Shown here in pieces: positions 18,293 through 26,492 of a stretch of 32,901 nt of DNA. The notes under the pieces are model-generated. The model did not search any database and was not told the origin of the DNA. It saw only the letters and a list, made by a program, of their open reading frames with translations. The DNA is taken from positions 1-32,901 of the forward strand of contig SKJE01000013.1 in assembly GCA_007116075.1 (NCBI GenBank). Reading direction: 5' to 3'. This DNA is from Spirochaetia bacterium (lineage in GTDB: Bacteria; Spirochaetota; Spirochaetia; PWKH01). The translations under genes were made by a program, and so were the position numbers. Each line of letters begins with the position of its first letter. The stretch's first letter is position 1.

Positions 18293-19444
18293 CTAACCCT
18301 TGATAGCCTGATAGATTTCATCTTTCGTGTGAATAATTCCCTGGTTCTTGGTAATTCGTTCAACCGTACAATACCTGCTGCATACCCGCTCGATTTCCCG
18401 TGCATATTTCCCGATATTCATTTCCAGGGCATACACTTTCTTTACACCCTTGGCCACTTCACGTATATCCTCTTCCGGAACAGGCCAGACTGTTACCAGT
18501 TTCAGCAGACCAATCTTCTGTCCGTCCTCCCTGGCCATCCTGACAGCATCCATTGCCGGACGAACTTCACTTCCATAGGTAATTATCACAGTTTCTGCAT
18601 CATCCAATAGATACCCTTCGGTCCTGCATATGTCTTTTCTATTTTCCCAAATCTTCCCGGTTATCCGTTTATATAACTTGTCGTACCCCTTAGGATCCCA
18701 TTCGATGGAACCATCTTCATTGTGGTAGTTCAAGGTATACAATGTATGGTATCCCTTACCCAAAGGAGCCATCGGCGGCGGTGCGTTCTCTTCAGCTTTA
18801 AAGGGGAGATATGCATCAGGCTGAAGATCAGTATAAGCACGGTTTACAATCTCTATCTCGTCATAGCTGGGAACCAGAACCCGCTCTCGCATCAGTGCTA
18901 TGGTAGTCTCTGACATAATAATAACCGGATTCCGATATTTCTCAGCAAGGTTAAAACCCAGAAGGGTATAATCAAAAAGCTCCTGAGCAGAAGAGGGAGC
19001 AAGACAGATCGTCTCATAATCACCACTGGCCCCCCAACGCATCTGCATGACATCCGCATGGGTGGCAAAATTCTCACCTCGGCACCGCTGAACATTTAAG
19101 ATAACGCATGGAGCCTCAACTGCCGAGGCATAGCCAATCCCCTCCTGCATATAGTTGAATCCTGCACTTGCGGTAGCAGTCATTGCCTTTGCACCGGCAA
19201 GTGCCGCGCTTGCTACAGAATATATGGAGAATAATTCATCCTCTCCCTGCACAAAGACCCCGCCGACCTCAGGGAGACGTTGGGACATGCGCTCTGATAT
19301 TTCATTTGCAGGTGTAATCGGATAGCCTGCAAAATAGTCGCATCCCGCTGCAAGAGCGCCCTCTACAGCGGCATAGTTTCCCAGCATGAAATGTACGCCA
19401 GTTTTTAATCTCTTTTGATTCCAATTGTTCTCTTTATCAATCAT
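18293..19444 (-). CDS. korA: 2-oxoacid:ferredoxin oxidoreductase alpha subunit
   Basis: LGNYAAVEGALAAGCDYFAGYPITPANEISERM; GEDELFSIYSVASAALAGAKAMTATASAGF; C-terminal transketolase-type domain. Confidence 0.92.
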   Translation of the reverse strand: MIDKENNWNQKRLKTGVHFMLGNYAAVEGALAAGCDYFAGYPITPANEISERMSQRLPEVGGVFVQGEDELFSIYSVASAALAGAKAMTATASAGFNYMQEGIGYASAVEAPCVILNVQRCRGENFATHADVMQMRWGASGDYETICLAPSSAQELFDYTLLGFNLAEKYRNPVIIMSETTIALMRERVLVPSYDEIEIVNRAYTDLQPDAYLPFKAEENAPPPMAPLGKGYHTLYTLNYHNEDGSIEWDPKGYDKLYKRITGKIWENRKDICRTEGYLLDDAETVIITYGSEVRPAMDAVRMAREDGQKIGLLKLVTVWPVPEEDIREVAKGVKKVYALEMNIGKYAREIERVCSRYCTVERITKNQGIIHTKDEIYQAIKG

Positions 19445-19508
19445 AGTATTGATGTGCTCCTTGGATGTCTTGCTTTCTACACTTCCCTTTATCCAACCAT
19501 TCGTATCC

Positions 19509-19583
19509 TTAGGGTTCTTCCGAATCCCCGGATGCGCTTACAGGAGTGCCCATGACGGCCTTACCAATCCAGCCTTCCTCCAT
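19509..19583 (-). other. Candidate small leader ORF (24 codons) in the korA 5' region: MEEGWIGKAVMGTPVSASGDSEEP
   Basis: ATG at 19583 to TAA at 19509; AAAGGA about 11 nt upstream. No homology basis. Confidence 0.25.
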
Positions 19584-19727
19584 ATATACAATGGTCCTTT
19601 CTTAGCGAATGTTTTTTTTAATTACCTGTCAGTTGTCTTCGGATATGTAATCAATTTCAGTTCGTTACCAATACATTCATGTATTATCGAATGCTCTCTC
19701 CCTTTTTTGATATAAAATATATCCAAT

Positions 19728-19748
19728 ATTCTATATTCTATATTCTAT
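19728..19748. repeat. 3x tandem 7-bp repeat ATTCTAT in the divergent korA / D-aminoacylase intergenic region
   Basis: ATTCTAT-ATTCTAT-ATTCTAT read directly. Confidence 0.9.
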
Positions 19749-19890
19749 AGATCTTAACATAGATTTTTGATTTGGCAAGAAATCATTGAAAAAAAAGTAA
19801 AAAAAATATACACGTTGGATCTTGTTGTATGGAAGCCCTCTTTCACCAGTAAAAGAGCACCTCATGTATTGAAAAATATGATTTCAGCTC

Positions 19891-19919
19891 TTGACAACTC
19901 CCTTTACAGGACACAAAAT
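19891..19919 (+). promoter_or_regulatory. Candidate sigma70-like promoter for the D-aminoacylase gene
   Basis: TTGACA at 19891-19896, 17-bp spacer, weak -10 CAAAAT at 19914-19919; about 100 nt upstream of the ATG. Confidence 0.35.
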
Positions 19920-20017
19920 GGAACAGTTCTTCGGATAACACTGCAATTTCCCCTTCGGTACCATATCTTTGATAGGTGTATTATCATCTCCCCTCTCATA
20001 TCTAAAGGAGGCTGAAG

Positions 20018-21655
20018 ATGAAGTATGATATGCTGATTAAAGGTGGTCAGGTAATTGATGTAACCGATCAAAGTGATTTGTACAGACCGTGGACAATACT
20101 CGATATCGGTATCAAGGGTGAGCGAATAGTTGCAGTAGGGCATCTGGACAGCAGCGAAGCTGCGAATGTCATTGATGCTTCGGGCCTGGCGGTTTCTGCC
20201 GGTTTTATTGATGTGCATACCCACTCAGATACGTATCTCTTAGTTAATCCAAAAGCAGAAAGCAAAATCCGACAGGGGGTAACAACAGAGGTGATTGGAA
20301 GCTGCGGTCTCTCCGCTGCACCAATCGGAAATTCATATATTCCACAAAAATCTATTCTTTCTGACTGCGTTGCCTATGAATGGTCGACCATGGATGAATA
20401 CCTGAAACGGCTGGAGGAGATGAAAACAAGTGTAAATGTCGTTCCCCTGGTGGGCCACAACAATATTCGCGGATCGGTGATGGGATATGATACCCGGCAT
20501 GCATCTGAGCAGCAGATGCACCATATGGGGGAGCTGCTGGAGGAGGCTTTCGATGCCGGTGTATGGGGAATGTCCTCAGGACTGAACATGCCCCCAGGAG
20601 CAAGCACTGAAACTGACGAACTGATAGCATTATGCTCCATGGTTGCCCGGCAGGGAGGAGTCTACCACACCCATATCCGTGGACAGGGTGACCGGCTGCT
20701 GACTGCTGTAACCGAGGCCATTGAGACAGCCAAGCAGTCGGGTGTTCCGCTTCATATCCACCACCATAAGGGCATGGGTGATGCCAATGCCCCAAAGGTT
20801 GAACACACCTTAGCTATGTTTGATGAAGAGATCAGCTGCGGGAGGGATGTCACCCTTGATCTCTACCCCTATCTCGCAGGACAGGGTGGATTAGGGATGT
20901 TTTTACCCATCTGGGTGCATGAGGGAGGAATCAGCAGTCTTATCAAGCGCCTGCAGGATCCGAAGTTGAGAAAAATCATTAAACGCCAGATGGTTGAACC
21001 GGAGTTGTTGACGGGATACCAGAGCTACACCCGGGAACTGGGAATCACTAAGTGCTGGGACCATATTCTTATTTGTGACATCACCTCAGAACAGAATCAG
21101 TATGCGGTAGGCAAGACCATTGGTGAAATACTTCCCAGGGACAAGGATCCCCTGGACTTCATCTTCGATTTGCTGATCCAGGAACAGGGAGACGTTCCTG
21201 TCGTCATCCCCGACCTTATCGATATGGACGACCGCTATTTCCAGATGGTGCTTCAGTACCCAAACACGATGTTTGGTTCTGACGGGTATACCCTGGCTGC
21301 AGAGGGACCGCTCTCACGAGGCAACCCTCACCCCCGCAGCTATGGAACATTTCCGAGGATACTGGGAACCTATGTACGGAACAAACGGTGGTTTTCCCTT
21401 AAGGAGGCAATAAGGAAAATGACCTACCTGCCGGCGGTTCATCTCGGTATCAAGGATCGGGGGCTGCTGAAGGAGGGGATGTATGCTGATGTAGTGATTT
21501 TTAATCCTGAAACAGTGATTGATCAATCTACCTTTTCCAACCCCCACCAATACCCTCTGGGCATTGAATATGTCATTGTGAACGGCTCACTCACCATTGA
21601 AAAAGGAGAGCACAGCGGAGCATTGAACGGCAAAATCCTGCGCAAGGGGCAATAG
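20018..21655 (+). CDS. N-acyl-D-amino-acid deacylase (D-aminoacylase)
   Basis: Amidohydrolase ligands: GFIDVHTHSDTYL, EVIGSCGLSAAP (bridging Cys), THIRGQGD, PLHIHHHKG, MFGSDG. Shine-Dalgarno AAAGGAGG. Confidence 0.93.
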   Translation: MKYDMLIKGGQVIDVTDQSDLYRPWTILDIGIKGERIVAVGHLDSSEAANVIDASGLAVSAGFIDVHTHSDTYLLVNPKAESKIRQGVTTEVIGSCGLSAAPIGNSYIPQKSILSDCVAYEWSTMDEYLKRLEEMKTSVNVVPLVGHNNIRGSVMGYDTRHASEQQMHHMGELLEEAFDAGVWGMSSGLNMPPGASTETDELIALCSMVARQGGVYHTHIRGQGDRLLTAVTEAIETAKQSGVPLHIHHHKGMGDANAPKVEHTLAMFDEEISCGRDVTLDLYPYLAGQGGLGMFLPIWVHEGGISSLIKRLQDPKLRKIIKRQMVEPELLTGYQSYTRELGITKCWDHILICDITSEQNQYAVGKTIGEILPRDKDPLDFIFDLLIQEQGDVPVVIPDLIDMDDRYFQMVLQYPNTMFGSDGYTLAAEGPLSRGNPHPRSYGTFPRILGTYVRNKRWFSLKEAIRKMTYLPAVHLGIKDRGLLKEGMYADVVIFNPETVIDQSTFSNPHQYPLGIEYVIVNGSLTIEKGEHSGALNGKILRKGQ

Positions 21656-21664
21656 ATTATCATC

Positions 21665-21695
21665 AAGGCGGAGGTCCCCCACTCCGCCTTTTTTG
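21665..21695 (+). terminator. Rho-independent terminator after the D-aminoacylase gene
   Basis: AAGGCGGAG-GTCCCCCA-CTCCGCC followed by TTTTTT. Confidence 0.92.
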
Positions 21696-21830
21696 TTGGT
21701 ACATGATAATCTTCTCCACGTACATACCTTCTCAGCGGGTATACTGGATAAGGGGCTTGATGCAGCACCACCCCTTGATATTTCATGATTTCTCCTATAT
21801 TCCTGAAAAAAGATCTATTACGGGAGCGGT

Positions 21831-22898
21831 ATGATGATTGACGGAAAAGCAATTGTGTATTGTGAAGGGTACTTTAATACACCTTGGGGAAAAACAGCCC
21901 ACGGTCTCCTGCGCTTTACCCAGCGGTACAACGTTGCAGCTGTAATTGACAGCACCTATGCCGGCAGGGATGCTGGCAGCGTCCTGGATGGGAGACACAA
22001 CGGCATTCCAGTAGTTGCTTCTATCGATGAAGCCCTTGAAACACACCAAGACAGTACCCACATGGTGTTCGGCATCGCTCCTGACGGAGGGATACTGCCT
22101 CACAACATGAAATCTGACATCCTGCACGCTGTTTCGTTAGGGCTGCATGTAGATTGCGGAATGCATTACTTTATCTCCGAGGATCCCGACATATCTGCAG
22201 CGGCAGAAAAGAGCGGATCAGTCATCCGGGATGTGCGAAGGACTCCACCGCGCCATGAGCTTCACCCGTTCACCGGACGAATCAAGGAGGTGCAATCCTT
22301 CAGGATTGCCCTGCTCGGTACTGATTCATCGGTGGGTAAGCGCACCTCCGCATGGAAACTGGTCAGGGCATTACAGGAACACGGTATATCTACTGAGTTC
22401 ATTGGAACCGGCCAGACAGCCTGGCTCCAGGGTGCTGAGTACGGAGTAATCATGGATTCCTTAATTAACGATTTTGTCGCCGGAGAAATTGAACATGCCA
22501 TACTGCGGGCATGGGATGAGAAACGGCCCGATTGCCTGATTATTGAAGGACAGGGGAGCCTCATGAATCCCCTCTATCCCGGCGGTTTTGAAATACTATC
22601 AGCCGGACAACCCCATGGCATCGTGATGCAGCATGCACCTTTGCGTAAGGACTATGACGGCATACCGGGAACACCGGTTCATCCTCTTGATGTCCAGATA
22701 CAGGCTGTCGAGTTGATTTCCGGAAAGCCGGTGACCGCTATCACGATTAACCATGAACAGATGCAGCAGGATGAGATAGATAGCTGGTGTAAGCGGATTG
22801 CGGAAGAGACGGGCCTTCCGACATGCGATCCCCTCATTCACACTATGGATGAGATCGTTCATGATCTTATCCGTATGATGAAGGATCGACAGCTATGA
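21831..22898 (+). CDS. dgcN: DUF1611 family protein (DgcN-like, putative D-glutamate N-acetyltransferase)
   Basis: N-terminal Rossmann-like half (CEGYFNTPWGKTAHGLLRFT...AVIDSTYAGRDAG); P-loop-like LLGTDSSVGKRTSAWKLVRAL; coupled to an epimerase. Confidence 0.8.
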   Translation: MMIDGKAIVYCEGYFNTPWGKTAHGLLRFTQRYNVAAVIDSTYAGRDAGSVLDGRHNGIPVVASIDEALETHQDSTHMVFGIAPDGGILPHNMKSDILHAVSLGLHVDCGMHYFISEDPDISAAAEKSGSVIRDVRRTPPRHELHPFTGRIKEVQSFRIALLGTDSSVGKRTSAWKLVRALQEHGISTEFIGTGQTAWLQGAEYGVIMDSLINDFVAGEIEHAILRAWDEKRPDCLIIEGQGSLMNPLYPGGFEILSAGQPHGIVMQHAPLRKDYDGIPGTPVHPLDVQIQAVELISGKPVTAITINHEQMQQDEIDSWCKRIAEETGLPTCDPLIHTMDEIVHDLIRMMKDRQL

Positions 22899-23962
22899 AC
22901 ATCACATCCTGTGACATATGGCCGGTGAGATTGACCCTTCAGGAGCCCTTTTCAATCGCCTACATGACCATCGATCATGCAGTGAATGTCTTTATGCGAA
23001 TACATACGGATGAGGGAATTATCGGGTACGGCTGCGGTGGTCCTGATGAAGAGGTTACCGGGGAACACTGGAAGACTATTGCTCATGCCCTCACATATAC
23101 CGCAGAACCGCTATTGATTGGAGAGGATCCGCTGAATGGAACTCACCTCATGCAGACTCTTTATGCAGAACTTTCGGACCAGCCGACAGCATTGAATACT
23201 GTCGATATGGCTCTTATGGATATTGCTGCAAAAAAAGCCGATATGCCCCTGTATCAATATCTCGGCGGCAGGTTCAGGCCTACAGATACAAGTATTACAA
23301 TCGGCATCCAGCCTTTCAGGGAGACCCTTGATAAAGCCGCCGACTGGAAGCGGCAGGGGTTCAAGAGGCTCAAGCTCAAGGGAGGGCAGTCGATAGAAGA
23401 GGATATTGAAAAGATCCTTCGGCTCAGGGAGCATATCGGATATGAGGTGGATATTGTGTTTGATGCAAATCAGGGATATACCCTGGAGGAGGCAAAACAG
23501 TGTATCTCAGCTCTGGCGGGTATCAAGGCCCTCTTCATTGAGCAGCCCTGCCTAAAAACAGAGCTCTCTGCCTTTTCGCTCCTGCGCAGTGCTGCCCAGG
23601 GAATGCTGCCGATCATGGCTGATGAATCAACACTAGGTCCAGAGGATACCCTCGAACTAATCATCAGGGGTTCTGCAGATCTCTATAACATCAAGCTTGC
23701 AAAAACCGGAGGCATACGGCGGGCGATGCAGATGGATGCAATAGCTTCTGCCGCGGGGAAAAAAACGATGATGGGGAGTATGGATGAAGCAGCACTTGGT
23801 ATTGCAGCGGGATTGCATACCCTGCTGGCATCCCCAAATTGCATCTATGCGGATCTTGACGGCTCACTGGAATTCACCGACGACCCGTCACAGCAGGCAG
23901 TTATCCTCAAGAACGGCCAGCTAATTCCGCACCGAAAGCCGGGGCTAGGAATCGATCTTTAA
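22895..23962 (+). CDS. dgcA: Dipeptide epimerase / enolase superfamily (DgcA-like racemase)
   Basis: KLK catalytic motif FKRLKLKGG; DIVFDANQGYTLEEA; IADESTLGPEDTLELI; YNIKLAKTGGI. ATGA overlap with the DUF1611 gene. Confidence 0.88.
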   Translation: MNITSCDIWPVRLTLQEPFSIAYMTIDHAVNVFMRIHTDEGIIGYGCGGPDEEVTGEHWKTIAHALTYTAEPLLIGEDPLNGTHLMQTLYAELSDQPTALNTVDMALMDIAAKKADMPLYQYLGGRFRPTDTSITIGIQPFRETLDKAADWKRQGFKRLKLKGGQSIEEDIEKILRLREHIGYEVDIVFDANQGYTLEEAKQCISALAGIKALFIEQPCLKTELSAFSLLRSAAQGMLPIMADESTLGPEDTLELIIRGSADLYNIKLAKTGGIRRAMQMDAIASAAGKKTMMGSMDEAALGIAAGLHTLLASPNCIYADLDGSLEFTDDPSQQAVILKNGQLIPHRKPGLGIDL

Positions 23963-23977
23963 GGACTCTTTTTACTT

Positions 23978-24463
23978 CTACAGTGCATCATAGAGCTCAC
24001 TGATATACTCCTCATCCTTGGCAATGAGTACAGAGCAGGGAGCAAGGCGCATGGCCCGTTCAGGTTCATTGTAGAATTCATCCTTTCTGCTGCGGATCCT
24101 GGAGAGTTCTCCCAGCACCAGCAGGTCGATATGCTGCTCTTTGATGCAGTTGAGGATCTCCTGGTGCACCGTGCCGCTGCAGGTATGGCTCTGCACGGTG
24201 ACCCCCTTGCGCTGGGCGATGAGTTCCAGGTGTGACAGGTACCGTCCCGCATCTGATGCGAGATCCCGCTGGTACTCATCCTGTTCTGAATCAAGGAATA
24301 TATGCGCCTTGACCAGATCCTGGAGGGCTCGGGTATTCACTACATAGATTCCGTGGAGCTGGGCATCAAGGGCCCTGGCTAGGACGACGGCATACTGGGA
24401 GGCAATGATTGATTCCTCCGACCCGTCAAGATATACCAGGATGTGATGGACTGGTCGTACCAT
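23978..24463 (-). CDS. Universal stress protein (UspA family)
   Basis: HHILVYLDGSEESIIASQYAVVLARALDAQLHGIYVV; DLLVLGELSR. Overlaps the V-ATPase D gene. Confidence 0.85.
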   Translation of the reverse strand: MVRPVHHILVYLDGSEESIIASQYAVVLARALDAQLHGIYVVNTRALQDLVKAHIFLDSEQDEYQRDLASDAGRYLSHLELIAQRKGVTVQSHTCSGTVHQEILNCIKEQHIDLLVLGELSRIRSRKDEFYNEPERAMRLAPCSVLIAKDEEYISELYDAL

Positions 24464-25088
24464 GGCGTTCCTCCTGTTTTGTCAGCATCTGCTTCACTCG
24501 TTTCATCCGGATAAACATCTCCCGTTCATGCTCCTCAAGCCTGCCGTCGATAAACTTCACAGTATCCTGGAGCTCCGGAATAGCGATCCTGTCCAGGGCA
24601 TGGACCTTGCGGATGGTTGTCTTCACCTCTTCGGCCAGACGCATGATAGAGACCTTCAGCTCAGCAAGATGCCCCATCATACTGAGGGCATGCTTGTACT
24701 CCCGGATAGAAGCATCTACCCAAGCGCTGGTATTTTTGGGGCTGTAATAGGGGGCATGGTCTCTGAACGTAGTATCCACCACCGGCAGCATTACACCCAT
24801 AACCCTCCGCTGGGACAGGGTTATATCCGATTCAATAAAGACCGCCGATGCAAGACGGCTCATCTGCAGCTGTCCCATGTCCGCAGAACAGCGGGAGAGC
24901 ATCCGATAGGCCTCAGCCAGGGACTTTTCCACCCGCTGCTGGTAGTCCACCGCCTGGTCCACCAGGCTCAGCAGTTCCAGTACCAGAATGTTGCGTTTCT
25001 GGTCGAGCAGTTCATACCCAAGCTGGGCAAAGGAGAGCTCCTGCTTCAGTTTCATCTGCTGTGACTTTGTCGGTGCAACGTTCCTCAT
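24426..25088 (-). CDS. atpD: V/A-type ATP synthase subunit D
   Basis: VAPTKSQQMKLKQELSFAQLGYELLDQKRNILVLEL; directly follows subunit B. Confidence 0.93.
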   Translation of the reverse strand: MRNVAPTKSQQMKLKQELSFAQLGYELLDQKRNILVLELLSLVDQAVDYQQRVEKSLAEAYRMLSRCSADMGQLQMSRLASAVFIESDITLSQRRVMGVMLPVVDTTFRDHAPYYSPKNTSAWVDASIREYKHALSMMGHLAELKVSIMRLAEEVKTTIRKVHALDRIAIPELQDTVKFIDGRLEEHEREMFIRMKRVKQMLTKQEERHGTTSPSHPGIS

Positions 25089-25100
25089 ATCCTGATTCCT

Positions 25101-26492
25101 TTATAAGTAGGTCTCAAGTTCCTCTTCACTCATCCGGTGAAGCTCCTCAACCGGCAGGATCCGCAGGGCCTCCCAGCCGAGTTCCAGGGTCTGTTCCATG
25201 GTCCGGTTTTCATCCATACGCTGTTTCACGAAGGAGCCCTCAAAGAAGGAACCGAACTCCATATAGGTTTTATCTATCGGGGTGAGTTCCTCTTCTCCTA
25301 TCACCGATGCCAGGTTCCTGATGTCCTTCACATAACTGTAGGATGAAAAGAGCTGTCCCGCCAGATGGGGATGGTCCCCCCGGGTCATTTTCTCCCCGAT
25401 CCCGTCCTTCATGAGCCTGGAGAGGGAGGGAAGAGCCGCTACAGGGGGATAGATATTCCTGCCGTGCAGTTCCCGGTCAAAGACGATCTGTCCTTCAGTG
25501 ATGTACCCGGTCAGGTCCGGTATGGGATGGCTGATGTCATCGTTGGGCATGGTGAGCATCGGCAGCTGGGTAATGGAGCCTTCACTGGTTTCGACCATTC
25601 CTGAGCGCTCATAGAGCTCTGCTAAGTCCGAATAGAGATATCCCGGATACCCCTTTCTTGAGGGAATCTCCCCCCGCACTGTCGATATCTCCCGAAGGGA
25701 TTCACAATAGTTGGACATATCTGTCATGAGCACCAGCACATGCATGCCCTGATCGTAGGCGAGATATTCTGCGGCAGTCAGGGCAGCCCGGGGCGTGATC
25801 AGCCGCTCGATGGACGGGTCCCCGGCCAGGGAGAGAAACAGCGCCACCCGATCCATCACTCCGGACTCCTCGAAGGAGCGGATTACATACCTGGCAACAT
25901 CATGCTTGACCCCCATGGCGGCAAAGATGACCGCAAAGTTGTCATTCCCCTCGGCGGTTTGTGCCTGCCGGGTGATCTGCACCGCCAGCTCGTTATGGGG
26001 CAGGCCGCTGCCGGAAAAAATCGGCAGCTTCTGTCCCCTGATGAGGGTGTTCATGCCGTCGATCACCGACACTCCCGTCTGAATGTAGTTTCTGGGATAC
26101 ACCCGGGCGGTGGGATTAACCGGCAGTCCGTTCACATCCGCCTCCCTCACTCCAACCGGCCGGGGTCCCCCGTCAATGGGCTGTCCAAGCCCGTTGAAGA
26201 CCCGCCCGAGCATCTCCCGGGTAACCCCCACAGTCAGGGGCTCCCCGAGAAACCGAACCCGTGATGAGGGCAGGGTTAGCCCTGATGTATCATGGAACAT
26301 CTGCAGAAGTACCGCATCCCGGGAGGTATCAAGCACCTGACCGAGTCTGATGGTTCCTGACTGGTCCCGAATTTCCGCGAGCTCACGAAACCCCACCGGA
26401 TGGGTCTTCCGGACCACCACCAGAGGGCCGTCAATCCCGTCTATACCGAGATACTCCCTGTACTTCATCAAGGCTGCATCAGGATTCTTCAT
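25101..26492 (-). CDS. atpB: V/A-type ATP synthase subunit B
   Basis: KLPIFSGSGLPHNELAVQITRQA; VLVLMTDMSNYCESLREIS. ATG at 26492 preferred; ORF extends to 26555. Confidence 0.95.
   Translation of the reverse strand: MKNPDAALMKYREYLGIDGIDGPLVVVRKTHPVGFRELAEIRDQSGTIRLGQVLDTSRDAVLLQMFHDTSGLTLPSSRVRFLGEPLTVGVTREMLGRVFNGLGQPIDGGPRPVGVREADVNGLPVNPTARVYPRNYIQTGVSVIDGMNTLIRGQKLPIFSGSGLPHNELAVQITRQAQTAEGNDNFAVIFAAMGVKHDVARYVIRSFEESGVMDRVALFLSLAGDPSIERLITPRAALTAAEYLAYDQGMHVLVLMTDMSNYCESLREISTVRGEIPSRKGYPGYLYSDLAELYERSGMVETSEGSITQLPMLTMPNDDISHPIPDLTGYITEGQIVFDRELHGRNIYPPVAALPSLSRLMKDGIGEKMTRGDHPHLAGQLFSSYSYVKDIRNLASVIGEEELTPIDKTYMEFGSFFEGSFVKQRMDENRTMEQTLELGWEALRILPVEELHRMSEEELETYL

Noticed and set aside
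19767-20015. 82-aa plus-strand ORF ending just before the D-aminoacylase gene
   Set aside because: Starts in a poly-A/AT-rich promoter region, no ATG or ribosome-binding site at its start, no recognisable domain; overlaps the candidate promoter.
21750-21776. AAGGGG-N15-CCCCTT hairpin upstream of the DUF1611 gene
   Set aside because: Only 6 bp with a long loop; could be chance. Not called as a feature.
24462-25064. 200-aa plus-strand ORF antisense to V-ATPase subunit D
   Set aside because: Subunit D is unambiguous on the minus strand; the antisense product has no coherent fold signature.
25740-26264. 174-aa plus-strand ORF antisense to V-ATPase subunit B
   Set aside because: Shadow ORF within a highly conserved gene; Gly/Pro/His-rich artefactual composition.
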